Assembly: GCF_036323735.1 (NCBI RefSeq)
Contig: NC_086021.1
Span: 163,099,476-163,163,475 of the forward strand
Reading direction: 5' to 3'
Length of the DNA: 64,000 bases
Origin: Rattus norvegicus
Lineage: Eukaryota; Chordata; Mammalia; Rodentia; Muridae
The translations under genes were made by a program, and so were the position numbers. Of this stretch, positions 1 through 10,800 are shown one piece after another (positions within the stretch are counted from its first letter, which is position 1; every line of letters begins with the position of its first letter). The notes beneath the pieces are model-generated. The model did no database searches. It was not told where the DNA came from and saw only the letters and a program-made list of their open reading frames with translations.

Positions 1-1215
1 GCCTCCATTAGCACTGTGTGCACATGGTGCGAATAGGCATTTGCAGATAAAACATTCACACGTGTGAAATATAATAATAATTGTTTTATTTTAAAAGGCA
101 TGAGATGCACAAAGAAACAGGAAAACATAACTCCTACAGTTGAAAAGTAGCCGAGGTTCTCCAGATACTGACCTTAACTACACAAAGACTTAAATTTCTG
201 TTTTGAATTTGTTCAGTAAGCACGCATCTAAGACACTGTTTTCATCACTGTTCTGTCGCTGTCCTTAAAAAACATGACCAAAGCAACTTATAAAAGGAAG
301 CATTTAACTGGGGGCTGGCTTAGGGTTCCAGAAGATGAGACCTTGATCGTCACGTCAGGAAGCATGGCGGCAGGCGACCACGCATGCTCTGGAGCAGTAG
401 CTGAGGGCTCACAACTGATCCGAACATTTCAGGAGGCAGACGCTAGGCTTGGCATGGGCTTTAGAAACCTTGAAGCGTACCCCCATTGACACGTCTCCAA
501 TCAAAACAATGTCTTGCAAATAGAAGATGTGAACACTGTGACAGGAATCAATGAGAACAAATGCCAAACTCCTGGAGTTGAGACGCACATCGAGGTAGGT
601 GAGATATTCGCTCACGAACCTAAACTGTGGGTTCTTAGAGAAAAGACGTGAACCAAGAGGGAAGAAGGGGCAGGGGGTGCAGCTCAGTACTGGGGCGTTG
701 GGTAGCATGCATGAGGCCTTGCTCTAACCCAGTACTACACACAATAAAAACTATCAGAGAACTTTTACTTTAGACTATGTCTCTCTGTGTGATCCCAGAC
801 TCACAGAGATCCATCTGCCTCTGCCTCTGCCTCTCCTGTTGGAATGAAAGGTGTGCACCACCATTCCTGCCAAACTCTAAGCACTTCTGCCTACATGTTT
901 TGTGGCAGTCTCCTCTCAACTTATTGTTGGCCACAGCTTTCCTGTCTGGGTTGAGTTAATGTTGGTGTTTTCCAGGGGGGAAAAAAACAGAAACAATAAA
1001 AATAACTGACAAGCATGCCCCGAAGGGGTCCCTTAGGCTCAAAGGGAAGGGGTGTTGGCAGTAAGTGGAAGCTATGATGAGAAATACAGAATACCTGACA
1101 GGTGAGTACATAGGTCGGTCTAAAAGATGGTAAGACTCAGGGCCAGCTCAGTAGGTAAGGTGCTTGTCTTGCATACTGCTTTGTCTTACATGAACTGAGG
1201 CTTGTTTTCCAGAAC

Positions 1216-1680
1216 ACATGCACATACATGTGCACACATAAACACATATACACACACATAAAAACACATATACACACATAAAAACACATATATATACACA
1301 CACAAACATAGATATATATAAACACACACAGAGACATACACAGACATAAACACACAGAGAGATACATGCATACACATGTACATGCATACACACATACTTA
1401 CACATACACATATATAAAGACATTTATATATACACACATGAACACACACATACACACAACATACGTACACATAAACATACAAATATACATACATACATAC
1501 ATACATACATAGACATAAACATACACATGGACAAACAAATATACATACATGCATATACATGCATTCACAAATACACACACAGACATAAATATACACACAA
1601 ATACACAAATACGCATACATATACATGCATGCACACATACAAATACACATATATGCGCACACATACACATACATACAACA
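1216..1680. repeat. CA/TACA-rich microsatellite tract
   Basis: About 465 bp of interrupted (CA)n, (CATA)n and (TACA)n, including an uninterrupted run of TACA units near 1487-1510. It follows a tRNA-like SINE remnant, so it probably grew from a SINE tail. Long open frames on the minus strand here are repeat artefacts rich in Cys, Val and Tyr. Confidence 0.85.
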
Positions 1681-1736
1681 GAAAGGGTCTCTAGCACAGA
1701 CTGACAACAAAACTCCCTACCTAAGCAAGGACGACC

Positions 1737-1812
1737 TTGAACTTCTGATCCTCCTGCCTCCACCTCCCAAGTACTGGGATTACAGGAATGTACCACCATA
1801 CTACCTCTCCTT
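1737..1812 (-). mobile_element. B1-like SINE fragment, antisense
   Basis: The stretch reads like the reverse complement of the B1 right half: a 'cctcctgcctccacctccc' block, then 'ctgggattacagg' and a 'ccacca' segment. It is short and diverged, without a clear tail or target duplication. Confidence 0.55.
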
Positions 1813-2210
1813 TTTTCAGCACTATAGGTTTCCTTCCTGCTAGGCAAGCACTCTAACAGCTAAGCTATGTACCTGCCTTGCCTAGTTTCTGCCAGAAACT
1901 CATTTTGAGTGTGATTAGTGTCCAGCTTTATACTGACAGATACACTCATCACTTTCCTTAAATTAGTTGTTGGTCCCTGAAGTGGGGTTGTATATTTACC
2001 ATACAAACACAGAAGACGAAAATGTAGCTCAACCGTAGAGTATGTGTTGCACAGGACCAAGGCCCCAGATTCCATCCTTTGTAGTAGCAATAAAAACTGA
2101 GGAATACCAGCCCACAGGCTGTGGACTCAGTGGTTTGCTGTGGTGAATTAAGCAGGGGTTGGGGTAGCATGGTTTGGAAGATGGTAGGGTGGTGATGGTT
2201 CAGCCATGGT

Positions 2211-2482
2211 GAGTTGGCATATCACCCCAAGGAAAAGGACTATGAAGTTCTCCGTGGTGCGGGCTCCAGCGGCCACTACCAGAAGATCCGGGGAAAGATC
2301 AATGGGAGATACGAGTTTGGAAAGACCTTGACTATGGCTCCAGGATGGAAGCTGGAAAATGTGGTTGTTTCTGAAGTGAATTTGCTCCATGAGCCGAAGC
2401 ATCCAAGCATCACCCGTTATGATGATGGTGCTATCGATGGAAACCGTGAAGTCCTTGCTTCAGTTACTTTTCTGTTCCTGTG
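2211..2482 (+). other. Unidentified ORF-like fragment, possible processed-pseudogene piece
   Basis: One plus-strand frame is open for about 90 codons, and its translation is varied in composition rather than repeat-like. It contains the short strings HPKEKDYEVL, KINGRYEFGK and RYDDGAIDGN. I do not recognise the protein. There is no clear splice signal, polyA tail or promoter, and the frame ends in TGA TAA. The opposite strand is also open over part of it. It may be a fragment of a retrocopied or decayed gene, or chance. Confidence 0.25.
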
Positions 2483-3689
2483 ATAAAATGCCATTGATGC
2501 AGTCCAGCCCTGGCATCCAGATGCTGAGGCAGGCAAAACTCTGGTGTAGGCAACTGTGGGGGAGGGGCAAAAGTAGTTAACTTTTGGTAAATTTTCTCTT
2601 TCTTTAACTCTTTGCTAGTCTGTGGCCCAAAGCCACTGACTTATGGCAATTAACTCCTACTGATAGCAGCAGGGGATTAAGAAAAAAGGCTTAGCTTCTC
2701 TCTACCTGAGGGGCCTCCTGCTGGCCAGGCAAGAGAGTTCTTTAAGTCTTCCTGAGTCAGAAACAAAAGAAGAGGAAGAAAGGGAGAATTCAAGCACACA
2801 TATAGACACACACACAGATGCACAGACACCTAGGCCAGGTCCTACCACCTATCTCAACAATTCCACAAGTGTTCATGCACACTTACATTCATGCACATAT
2901 ACCAATACATGTGTGTATGTATATGCATGCATATAGACAAACATATACATTTGGTGGATGGGGCCGAGCCCCAAATACCATACTTTATTCCTTCTCTCTG
3001 ACCTTATTCTTTCTTAGACAAAAATTCTTTATAAAATTACCTCACAGATAAAATGTAACACAAAGGGGGAGTTACAGAAGAATATCAATAGTAAGCTCGG
3101 AGCAGTGTTTCATTCTGTAAGCTCATTATAAGTTCAAAGCAACAGTTTCAGTTTCCCATGGCCTTGCTTTACCATAGTGCACACTGTGGCTTCATCCTTG
3201 GGCCTGACCTACAGTGAATGGTTTTCCTTGATCACAAATCTGTCCCAAGCCTATTTCTCTTCTTAGTGTAACTTATGAAAGTTCATTGTAGTCCTTATTA
3301 TGCAGCCTTTACTTACTATTCTATGAGGAGAAGGCACATTCTATTTTTATTATATTTTCTAGCAGAAGAACTGTACCATCTCCTTACATTTTCTTTGTAA
3401 AATTATTCTAATCAAGAATGCTATAAGTAATTAATTCATCTAAACAGCATTAATTCACGAAAGTTCATCTTCATGTTGGCCTGAAGGAAATTTGCCCAAT
3501 AGAGTGGGCTGATGCCCAGGAATCACTAGGCTATGCAACAGTAGCCGGAAAGGCACATCAGCAGCGAGAAGCAATCTTGGGATGAAGGCTCTAGGGCTGT
3601 TCCTCTCCAGACTGCACCCATTGCAGTCATATAAAGTGGTGGGCCATCTCCAGGAACCTCACTTGCATGTCATAGCTTTCCATAGTTGG

Positions 3690-4045
3690 CTTCTGTCATG
3701 CTGTGACCTGAGACAACTTACAGGCAAAAGGTCTGTTTTGGCTTATGGCTGCAGAAGGAGTGTCTGTGATGCTGCGGGAGGCATAGCAGCAGACAGCTGG
3801 AGCGGGAAAGCAGCTGATCACACTTCTCACAATATGCAGGAGTGGGAGAGAATGAGCTTCAAGTTAAGATGAAGGTAGGGAATCTCAAAGCCCACTTGCA
3901 GGGATGTACTTCCTCCAGCAAGGATCCCTCTCTTAAACGTTCCATAACCTCCTTAAGCAAGGTCAAGCGGTCAGATACATGAGCCTATGGGGAACCCTTA
4001 CATTCAAACAACCATGGGGAACCCTTACATTCAAACAACCACGGC
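3690..4045. repeat. Old rodent interspersed repeat with a short tandem duplication
   Basis: The text around 3695-3830 (ctgtgacctgagacaactta and following) resembles a family of long rodent interspersed repeats with LTR-like character. Its right end carries a direct duplication of about 28 bp, in which 'ggggaacccttacattcaaa' occurs twice between 3987 and 4042. The exact family cannot be assigned by eye. Confidence 0.4.
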
Positions 4046-4827
4046 CCTGTACAACATGGTGGAGCATTGTGATGGTATCGGCACCTGACTGGTCTAATTA
4101 CAAAGGGACCCACGACAGACGAATACCTACGTGAGGAGTTTATTCTTGGGATGATGACTCAGTTCACACTGGCCCCAAAAGAAGGTCACAGAGGAGGCTG
4201 CTCCCACTGTGCTGCACCAGAATCTAGAATCAGTCAGTGTCTTCCTGGATGACAAGACATCATCAAGCCCAGGGACTCTGGGTTAGCTAGACTATTCAAC
4301 CAAGGTATGAATTTTAAACATCTGCTAGCACACCTTATCACATGTCTTCCGAATAAATGAGCCTTCTGTAATTATCATGAAAAACAGGATATCTGGTCCC
4401 TGGGTTGTTTGACTTATTGGTTGTATATGCTGGTGCCTCCAATTACTGCTTCTAACCAGAAAGAAGTACATAGAAAAATCTGTAGGGAGTTCCAGGTGAA
4501 TCCCTGTGGCTCTGATGGGATGAAAGACATTACTATGGAAATGTTCAACGGAAAGGGTTGCCACAGACCATTGGCTGAAGACATTCTTGAGAGCCATCTG
4601 ATACCTCCATTGACAGTAAAAGCACCAAGAAGAAATCTTGAGAGGGTGACTCTTAGGACCCCCTGCAGTGTTGTCCTGGAAGCCAGCCCCAGGCTGCTGT
4701 GGGACCTGAAACTGGGGGAGAGGCAGTTATAGAAGCAAGAACCAGACTGCAAAGCCAAAAAAGGAAGTCGAGGGCAGAAGAAACATGAACAGCACATTCA
4801 AGAGAGACCAGACATTTTCTTAATGTT

Positions 4828-5032
4828 TTCTTAATTACGTGTGTGGGAGGTATAAATCTGTATACATAGGTGCAGGTGCCCACACAGACCAGGACACAAT
4901 ATCTGATTGTCTGGAGCCTGAGTTATAGGCAGCTGCAAGCTGCCCAACATGATGGGTGCTGGGAACTGAACCTGGGTCTCCCACCAGAGCAGCAAGTGTT
5001 CTTTGCGGCTAAGCCATCTCCTCTGCCCCAGT
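4828..5032 (-). mobile_element. B3-type SINE, antisense
   Basis: It ends with the reverse complement of a tRNA-derived SINE head (gctgggaactgaacctggg ... gctaagccatctc ... gcccc). This is preceded by a B3-like body of diverged GTG-rich sequence. The copy is old, and no target duplication was found. Confidence 0.6.
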
Positions 5033-5252
5033 TCAGAGATCCTTGACCCTCCATCCCCAATAATGAAGAAGAAAATTCATTTTGCTGTAAAAAGTATAGA
5101 AGACAATGAGGAAAGAGAATGCAGAGTCCACTCACTTCTCACCTAAGTACAAGGACCAAAGAGGCCACTTGCTGCCCAGTGGCAAACTCACACAGATATT
5201 GGAGGAGAACACAAAACAAGACCTAAAGCAGATGGATTCTGTGAACTAGGCC

Positions 5253-5362
5253 AGGAGAAAGGAGAGAGAGAAGAGAGAGGGTGAGAGAGACAGACAGACA
5301 GACAGACACACAGCAGAGACAGAGACACAGACAGAGACACGGAGACTAAAAATGACAGAGAG
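5253..5362. repeat. (GA)n/(GACA)n microsatellite
   Basis: Purine-rich gagaga tracts are followed by repeated GACA units (gacagacagacagaca) and gagacac variants. It shows no coding character. Confidence 0.85.
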
Positions 5363-5594
5363 AGGTTGAGCACTGGTGTATTAACCAGATTTGCTAAAGG
5401 AACAAGAGCAACAATGAGATGATATATACAAAACCGAACACCCCCACGGAGCAGCTCGCAAACCTCCGTAACCTCAGCCCCAAGAGCCTCTTCTGGCCTC
5501 TATGGGTATCCAAACACATGTGTACATACACTTACCATAACGCATGCACACAGATATGTGGGAATACATGCATGAGTAAAATAATATATAAACA

Positions 5595-5757
5595 TACATG
5601 CTCATGTGATTATGTGCCTCATGTGTGTGCAAATGTCAGAAGAAAGCATTGGATATCAGATCTGCTGGAACTAGAGTTTATGGGTAGGTGCCAGGATCTA
5701 AACCTGAGTCCTCTGCAAGAACTATTAACACTCTTAGCCAGTAAGCTATCTCCCCAA
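5595..5757 (-). mobile_element. B3-type SINE, antisense
   Basis: The reverse complement of a B3 head is visible at the right end (ggatctaaacctgagtcctc ... gccagtaagctatctcccc). A forward B3-like 3' end lies just to the left at about 5490-5590, so two opposed SINE pieces abut here. Confidence 0.5.
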
Positions 5758-5875
5758 ATAAATAGTTATTAGATATGGTAGGCATGGTGTGGGAAATCAA
5801 AGGGCAAGCAAATGTGAAGAGGCCATCTCCATCTCTCAGCACACTGAGTAGGAGAAAGATCAAGAAAGTCCCTCT

Positions 5876-6070
5876 GGGGCTGGAGAGATGGCTCAGCGGT
5901 TAAGAGCACCCGACTGCTCTTCCAGAGGTCCTGAGTTCAATTCCCAGCAACCACATGGTGGCTCACAACCATCTGTAAAGAGATCCGATGCCCTCTTCTG
6001 GTGTATCTGAAGACAGCTACAGTGTACTTATATATAATAAATGAATAAATCTAAAAAAAAAAAGAAAGAA
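5876..6070 (+). mobile_element. B2 SINE with intact target-site duplication
   Basis: A full-length B2 begins ggggctggagagatggctca and contains the RNA polymerase III-type tRNA head and the typical body (cctcttctggtg ... agctacagtgtac). It ends in an A-rich tail. It is flanked by the 14-bp duplication AAGAAAGTCCCTCT (5862-5875 and 6071-6084), indicating a fairly recent L1-mediated insertion. Confidence 0.92.
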
Positions 6071-6300
6071 AAGAAAGTCCCTCTGTCCTGCTGCCACCTC
6101 ATGCTTGAGCCCCAGTTCTCACTGTAAAAGCTTACCTCCACCCACAGGATTCTGAGGACCTGGCACGGTGCTGCCATGGTTTGCATGCTATTATGACTTT
6201 GGGCTCTTCCCTGTCCTTTCTGGGTCACTTGTCCTAACCAGACCTCAGTTTTCTCCTCTGTAAACAAGAATTTTACCAGGAATAGTGTGAAGACCTGCAC

Positions 6301-6315
6301 ACATACACACGCATG

Positions 6316-6362
<47 letters not shown>
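6301..6362. repeat. (CA)n microsatellite
   Basis: A nearly pure CA dinucleotide run of about 45 bp follows a few interrupted units, about 400 bp upstream of the Bpifa5 TATA box. Confidence 0.92.
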
Positions 6363-6365
<3 letters not shown>

Positions 6366-6757
6366 GTGTAGAATCGAAGGATAGCTCAGAGCCGGGAAGG
6401 CCACATGTAGTATGAGCAAAGTATCACCAAGTGGACAGAAAGGACAAGAACAGGGAAGGATGAGGTCTGGGAGCTAAGAATGAAGTTCCTGGTGCGGCCA
6501 CCCCGGCTGCTCCAAACTTGATCTTCCTGACACTCATGAGCACGGATCTCCAACCTTAAGCCTCTGCATGGGACCATGAAGTCTTTAATAACCTGCCATC
6601 TCAAGTTTTCTTGTTTAGCTTGTGGACAAACAGCTGACTTGACTCATCTCTTACAGTGATTGGTAATTACTCACTTTGCAGAAGCCTGAGAGACACGAGC
6701 TGATTGCAGAATCCGGGATTATCGAGAAACCCATCATCTAATCTCTGATTGCTGTTG

Positions 6758-6765
6758 TATAAAAG
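6758..6765 (+). promoter_or_regulatory. TATA box of Bpifa5
   Basis: TATAAAAG lies about 30 bp upstream of the predicted 5' end of a short non-coding exon that ends in a good splice donor. The spacing and the match to the consensus make this a convincing core promoter. The transcription start is inferred near 6788. Confidence 0.75.
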
Positions 6766-6788
6766 AGGCTATCGCCTCCTCAGCAGAA

Positions 6789-6836
6789 ACAGGTAGAAGA
6801 GGCACTGAGGACAGCCGCTGAGATCTGGAGACTCAG
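6789..6836 (+). other. Bpifa5 exon 1 (5' UTR)
   Basis: The non-coding first exon is inferred from the TATA box upstream and the strong donor ACTCAG|GTAAGT at its end. A non-coding first exon is the known arrangement for BPIFA1-type genes. The 5' boundary is approximate. Confidence 0.65.
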
Positions 6837-7588
6837 GTAAGTCCTGACCCATCCTCTGCTCCACCACTCTGGGTAGCAGGAGGCCAGGGCCTTACTGCTG
6901 CCAGATGGTGCTGTCATTCACTGGGGACTCAACAGCAAAAACAAACACTAACACTTTTATCAAGAGGAAGGACTGGCCATGTTCTAGACAAGGCAGCATT
7001 GTTGATAAAGCAGTGAGCTCGCTTGGGGAAGACATTTTAACAAGGTTACTATCACAAGGTGAGAGGCTGCCTATCATGTGAAGTTTCTGGCACCTTGATG
7101 GTATCCACAAGCCATCATGGCCTAAAAACAGACCAAACAACCATCCCTTGGCAGAGATGATGGCTGAGCAGTTCGGGTCTTCAGTCTCTGCCATGCAGGA
7201 GCTTCTTCATCCACACTGAAGAACAGGGATGAGGGCAATGGGTCAGGCCACCACAGTCACATCCCAAAGCCCCAGAGTAAACATGATGGTCACTTAATTA
7301 AACAGAAGCTTCTGGGTCAGGCAGGGATGGCTTCAGAGCCTCTCACAGCTGCAACAAGTGACCTTGGGGAAACTGCCTAGAGTTGCTAGGCAACCACATC
7401 TGAAGATGTGATGACAATGAAGTTGGTGACTGGGACAGACTACTACAGCAGTGTTAGATACTATTGCTAGTCATCAGCCCCTGGGGTCGGGGCAGAACAG
7501 TGGCAACCCCATCCCCTGGGGACAGGGCATGCAGTGCAGAGAATCCTCTGATATCCATACCACAGAGAACTTGTCATTCTGTCTGCAG

Positions 7589-7814
7589 ACACCAAGAGAG
7601 ATGTTTCTAGTTGGGAGTCTCATCGTCCTCTGTGGGCTGCTGGCCCAGAGCACAGCCCAGCTGGCAGGCATGCACTTCCCCCTGGGCCAAGATCTGCCCA
7701 CGTCTATGGGTCACTGCCGGTCCTTGCACGTGGACCAGACCCTGCCCTACTATGGAGGGACTCCAGTCCTGTCCACGTATCCTACATACCATCTTGATAA
7801 AAACTTCAGAGAAG
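7589..7814 (+). CDS. Bpifa5: Bpifa5 exon 2 (start codon, signal peptide)
   Basis: The acceptor is gtctgcag|ACACC and the donor is GAAG|GTGAGT. Twelve nt of 5' UTR precede the ATG at 7601. The exon codes residues 1-71 plus one base: a hydrophobic signal peptide (MFLVGSLIVLCGLLAQSTAQ), then the variable mature N-terminus. An open frame continues upstream to 7451, but the signal peptide and acceptor fix the start at 7601. Confidence 0.88.
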
Positions 7815-7839
7815 GTGAGTCTTTGATAGTCTCTTTCAG

Positions 7840-7881
<42 letters not shown>

Positions 7882-10800
7882 ATGTGTGTGTGTGCATGCA
7901 TGTGTATTTCCATGTAGATGCTCTAGTCTACCCAACTTCTCAATCACAGGAAGGGGGTCATCAGTGAGAAAGGGGCCTGGCACTCTAGAGCAACAGTTGT
8001 CAACCTTCCTAATGCTGCAACTCTTTAACACTCCTGTCATAGTGACCCCAGACCTTAAAATTATCTTTGTTATTACTTCACAACTGTAACTCTGCTACTG
8101 TTATGAATTATAATGTGAATAGCTCTCTTTTCTGATGGTCTTAGGTGACCCTTGTGAAAGGGCTCCACCCTAAAGGAGTCTTTGCCCACAGGTTGGGAAC
8201 ACTGCTCTAGAGTTAGCAGATGTGACACCTGAGATTCTCTGTTTTGCAGCTTTCAGACAAGGCCTGCTGTCTGGGGGCATTCTGAGCTTTCTGGAACACA
8301 TACCACTCTTGAGCCATGTGAAACCTACAGGAAGCAATGCTGGTGGCCTGGTTGGGGTGCTTGGAAAAGTGATTTCATCAATTCCTCTCCTGAACAACAT
8401 CCTTGAGTGAGCTGCCACACAGGGATTTGGTTCCCACTAACAACAGAAGTCCCGGCCAGCCCTACAGAGGGAGGAGGATGGGCTGAGCATGGAGCCAGGC
8501 CTCTCTTCCCTCTGGCAGCAGCAGCAGCCCTTTGCACCTGTAGTTGCCCCCAGTCCTAAGGCACATCCTGGGCCCCAGCAGCAGCTATTACGCCTGTGAC
8601 AAGTCTTCCATGTCAGCTCCATAATCCCCAGTTCTCAGATGGAAAAACTGAGGCACAGAGATGTGCGTGTGCTCACGTAGCTAGGATGATGCAGTCAGGA
8701 ATCTAACTCAGAGAAGCTCCAAGCTTTGCCACCCGTTACAGTCACTGTGTCCATCTTACCAGGGGAATGTGAATGGTCACTAGGCTACCCTCCTCACCGG
8801 TGTCCCCTATGTCTGAGACCTGATATGGCTTCCCATGACAAAGCCACATGGGGAGCTTGTTGCTGTGACCATACCCAAGCTTGGGTCCTTAGTAAGACAG
8901 GACTGAAGCCATTGCCAAGATTCCCAGCCTCCCAGGCCTTTGCTTCCTGACCTGGAGATGTCAGACAGACTTCAGTGCTGGATGACCTGAGGTCAGGCAT
9001 CTGGTCTCCTGGGTTTGATTTCCCCATCTGTGAGATGGAGAGAAAGACTCTGGAGAAGACCAGGGAAGGTAAATAGGACGCCATGGATGGGTCACAGAAG
9101 GCTTCCTCCCACCCTTTTGCATCCTTTCCAACTTCTTGCTTCTTAAACGTCATGACAGGTTGAGTAATTTCCACCATGCCTCTTATGCAGAATTTATTCT
9201 AGTTGCCCATGTATCTTCTCTATGTGTACTGACAATACATCTGTCCATGTATACGTCCTTCCTCTCATCTAACCACTCCTGCTCCCATCCACCCTCCCAC
9301 ATAACCAGTTACTAATCTTCCTACCAACTCAAAAGTCAACCTTTTTCTTTGAAGAGCTCTCAACTAGTATACCCAGTCCCTTTCCTCAAATATTCCTAAA
9401 CTTGAGGTAAACAGAGGTCCAGGTATGCTGGGATCTGATCCAGAAGGAAGTTAGAAATGAGAGGGATGTGGCTCAGAAACCAGGGTGGTTCTGACTCCAA
9501 GACAGTCCTCACATCCTCCTCCTCCTCCCAGGTGGACAGCTCTCCCTCTGTGATGAGTAAATTTAGTTAAAGATGGTTCTTAGGTCTGAGATTAACATGT
9601 TCATGTTTTTCCCCAACCAGCATAAGAGTCACTAATCCCCAGTTACTGGAAATCGGTCTTGTGCAGAGCTATGATTTCCACCGCCTCTATGTTACCATCC
9701 CGCTGGGCTTTGATCTCAAAGTGAACACGTGAGTAGGTCCCAAGGTGGGTAGGAATGGGGGATGACTCACGAAGGGAGTTGGCTATGGAAAGCACAATGG
9801 CCTGACCCTTGAACCTTACTTATTTGATGTTGTGTTGAACAAACTCAGGTCATATGGGAAACACACTTGACCTCTCTGAGCCTTGGTTTTTCCTAATGCA
9901 AACAGAGATCAATATCACTGTGGCAAAATGGAGTAAGGGTTTCCTGCCAAGAGGAAACCCTCCACCTTGAAATGTGAGAGGCCAGATACCAATAGGGCTG
10001 TCTCTGCCTTCTCTGTCAGACTGGTGGTTGGAAGTCTGTTGGAGCTGTCTGTGAAGCTGGATGTCACTGCAGAAGTCTATGCTGTGAGAGACATGTATGG
10101 GAGGAGCCGTCTGGTCATTGGTGACTGTATTTACCCTCCTGGCAGCTTGCGTATCTCCTTGCTTAATAGGTAAGGACAAAGGGAGGGCTCCTCCTGCCCG
10201 GAGATAGTTAAATAAAAGATGGAACAAAGGAAGGACGGATGAATAAGAGAACAGGAAGAAAGACGTGCTGGGGAGTAAGTGTGGATGGACGCATGGGTGG
10301 ATGGACAGATGGATGGATGGATGGATGGATGGATGGATGGATGGATGGATGGATGGATGGATGGATGGGTGGGTTGGTGGATGGATGGATGGATGGATGG
10401 ATGGATGGATGGATGGATGGGTGGGTGGATGGATGGATGGATGGATGGATGGATGGGTGGGTGGATGGATGGATGGATGGATGGATAGATGGATGGATGG
10501 ATGGGTGGATGGATGGATGGATGGATGGGTGGGTGGGTGGACGAATGCATGGATGGATGGATAGATGGATGGATGGATGGATAGATGGATGGATGGATGG
10601 ATGGATGGATGGATGGATGGATGGATGGGTGGATGGATGGATGGATGGATGGATGGATGGATGGACGGGTGGATGGATGGATGGGTGGGTGGGTGGGTGG
10701 ATGGATGGATGGATGGATGGATGGATGGATGGATGGATGGACGGGTGGATGGGTGGGTGGATGGATGGATGGATGGATGGATGGATGGATGGGTGGATGG

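Larger units (their letters stand above)
1..6757. other. Intergenic region upstream of Bpifa5
   Basis: No spliced gene is recognisable here. The block holds a B1-like antisense fragment (about 795-871), weak tRNA-derived SINE remnants (about 667-752, 1136-1215, 2021-2098), CA-rich tracts, an unidentified ORF-like stretch (2211-2482), and B3 and B2 SINEs. The stretches 1-660, 3055-3680 and 6385-6757 contain nothing I can name, apart from the promoter at the right end. The left-hand neighbour in the cluster (expected Bpifa1) is not in the window. Confidence 0.7.

Noticed and set aside
4409..4732. 107-codon plus-strand frame with fairly varied composition
   Set aside because: No recognisable domain, no splice context, and the opposite strand is open as well. 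Insufficient support for a gene call.
7451..8089. 212-codon frame containing the Bpifa5 start
   Set aside because: It reads from the upstream intron through exon 2 into intron 2 and the GT repeat. Only 7601-7814 is coding.
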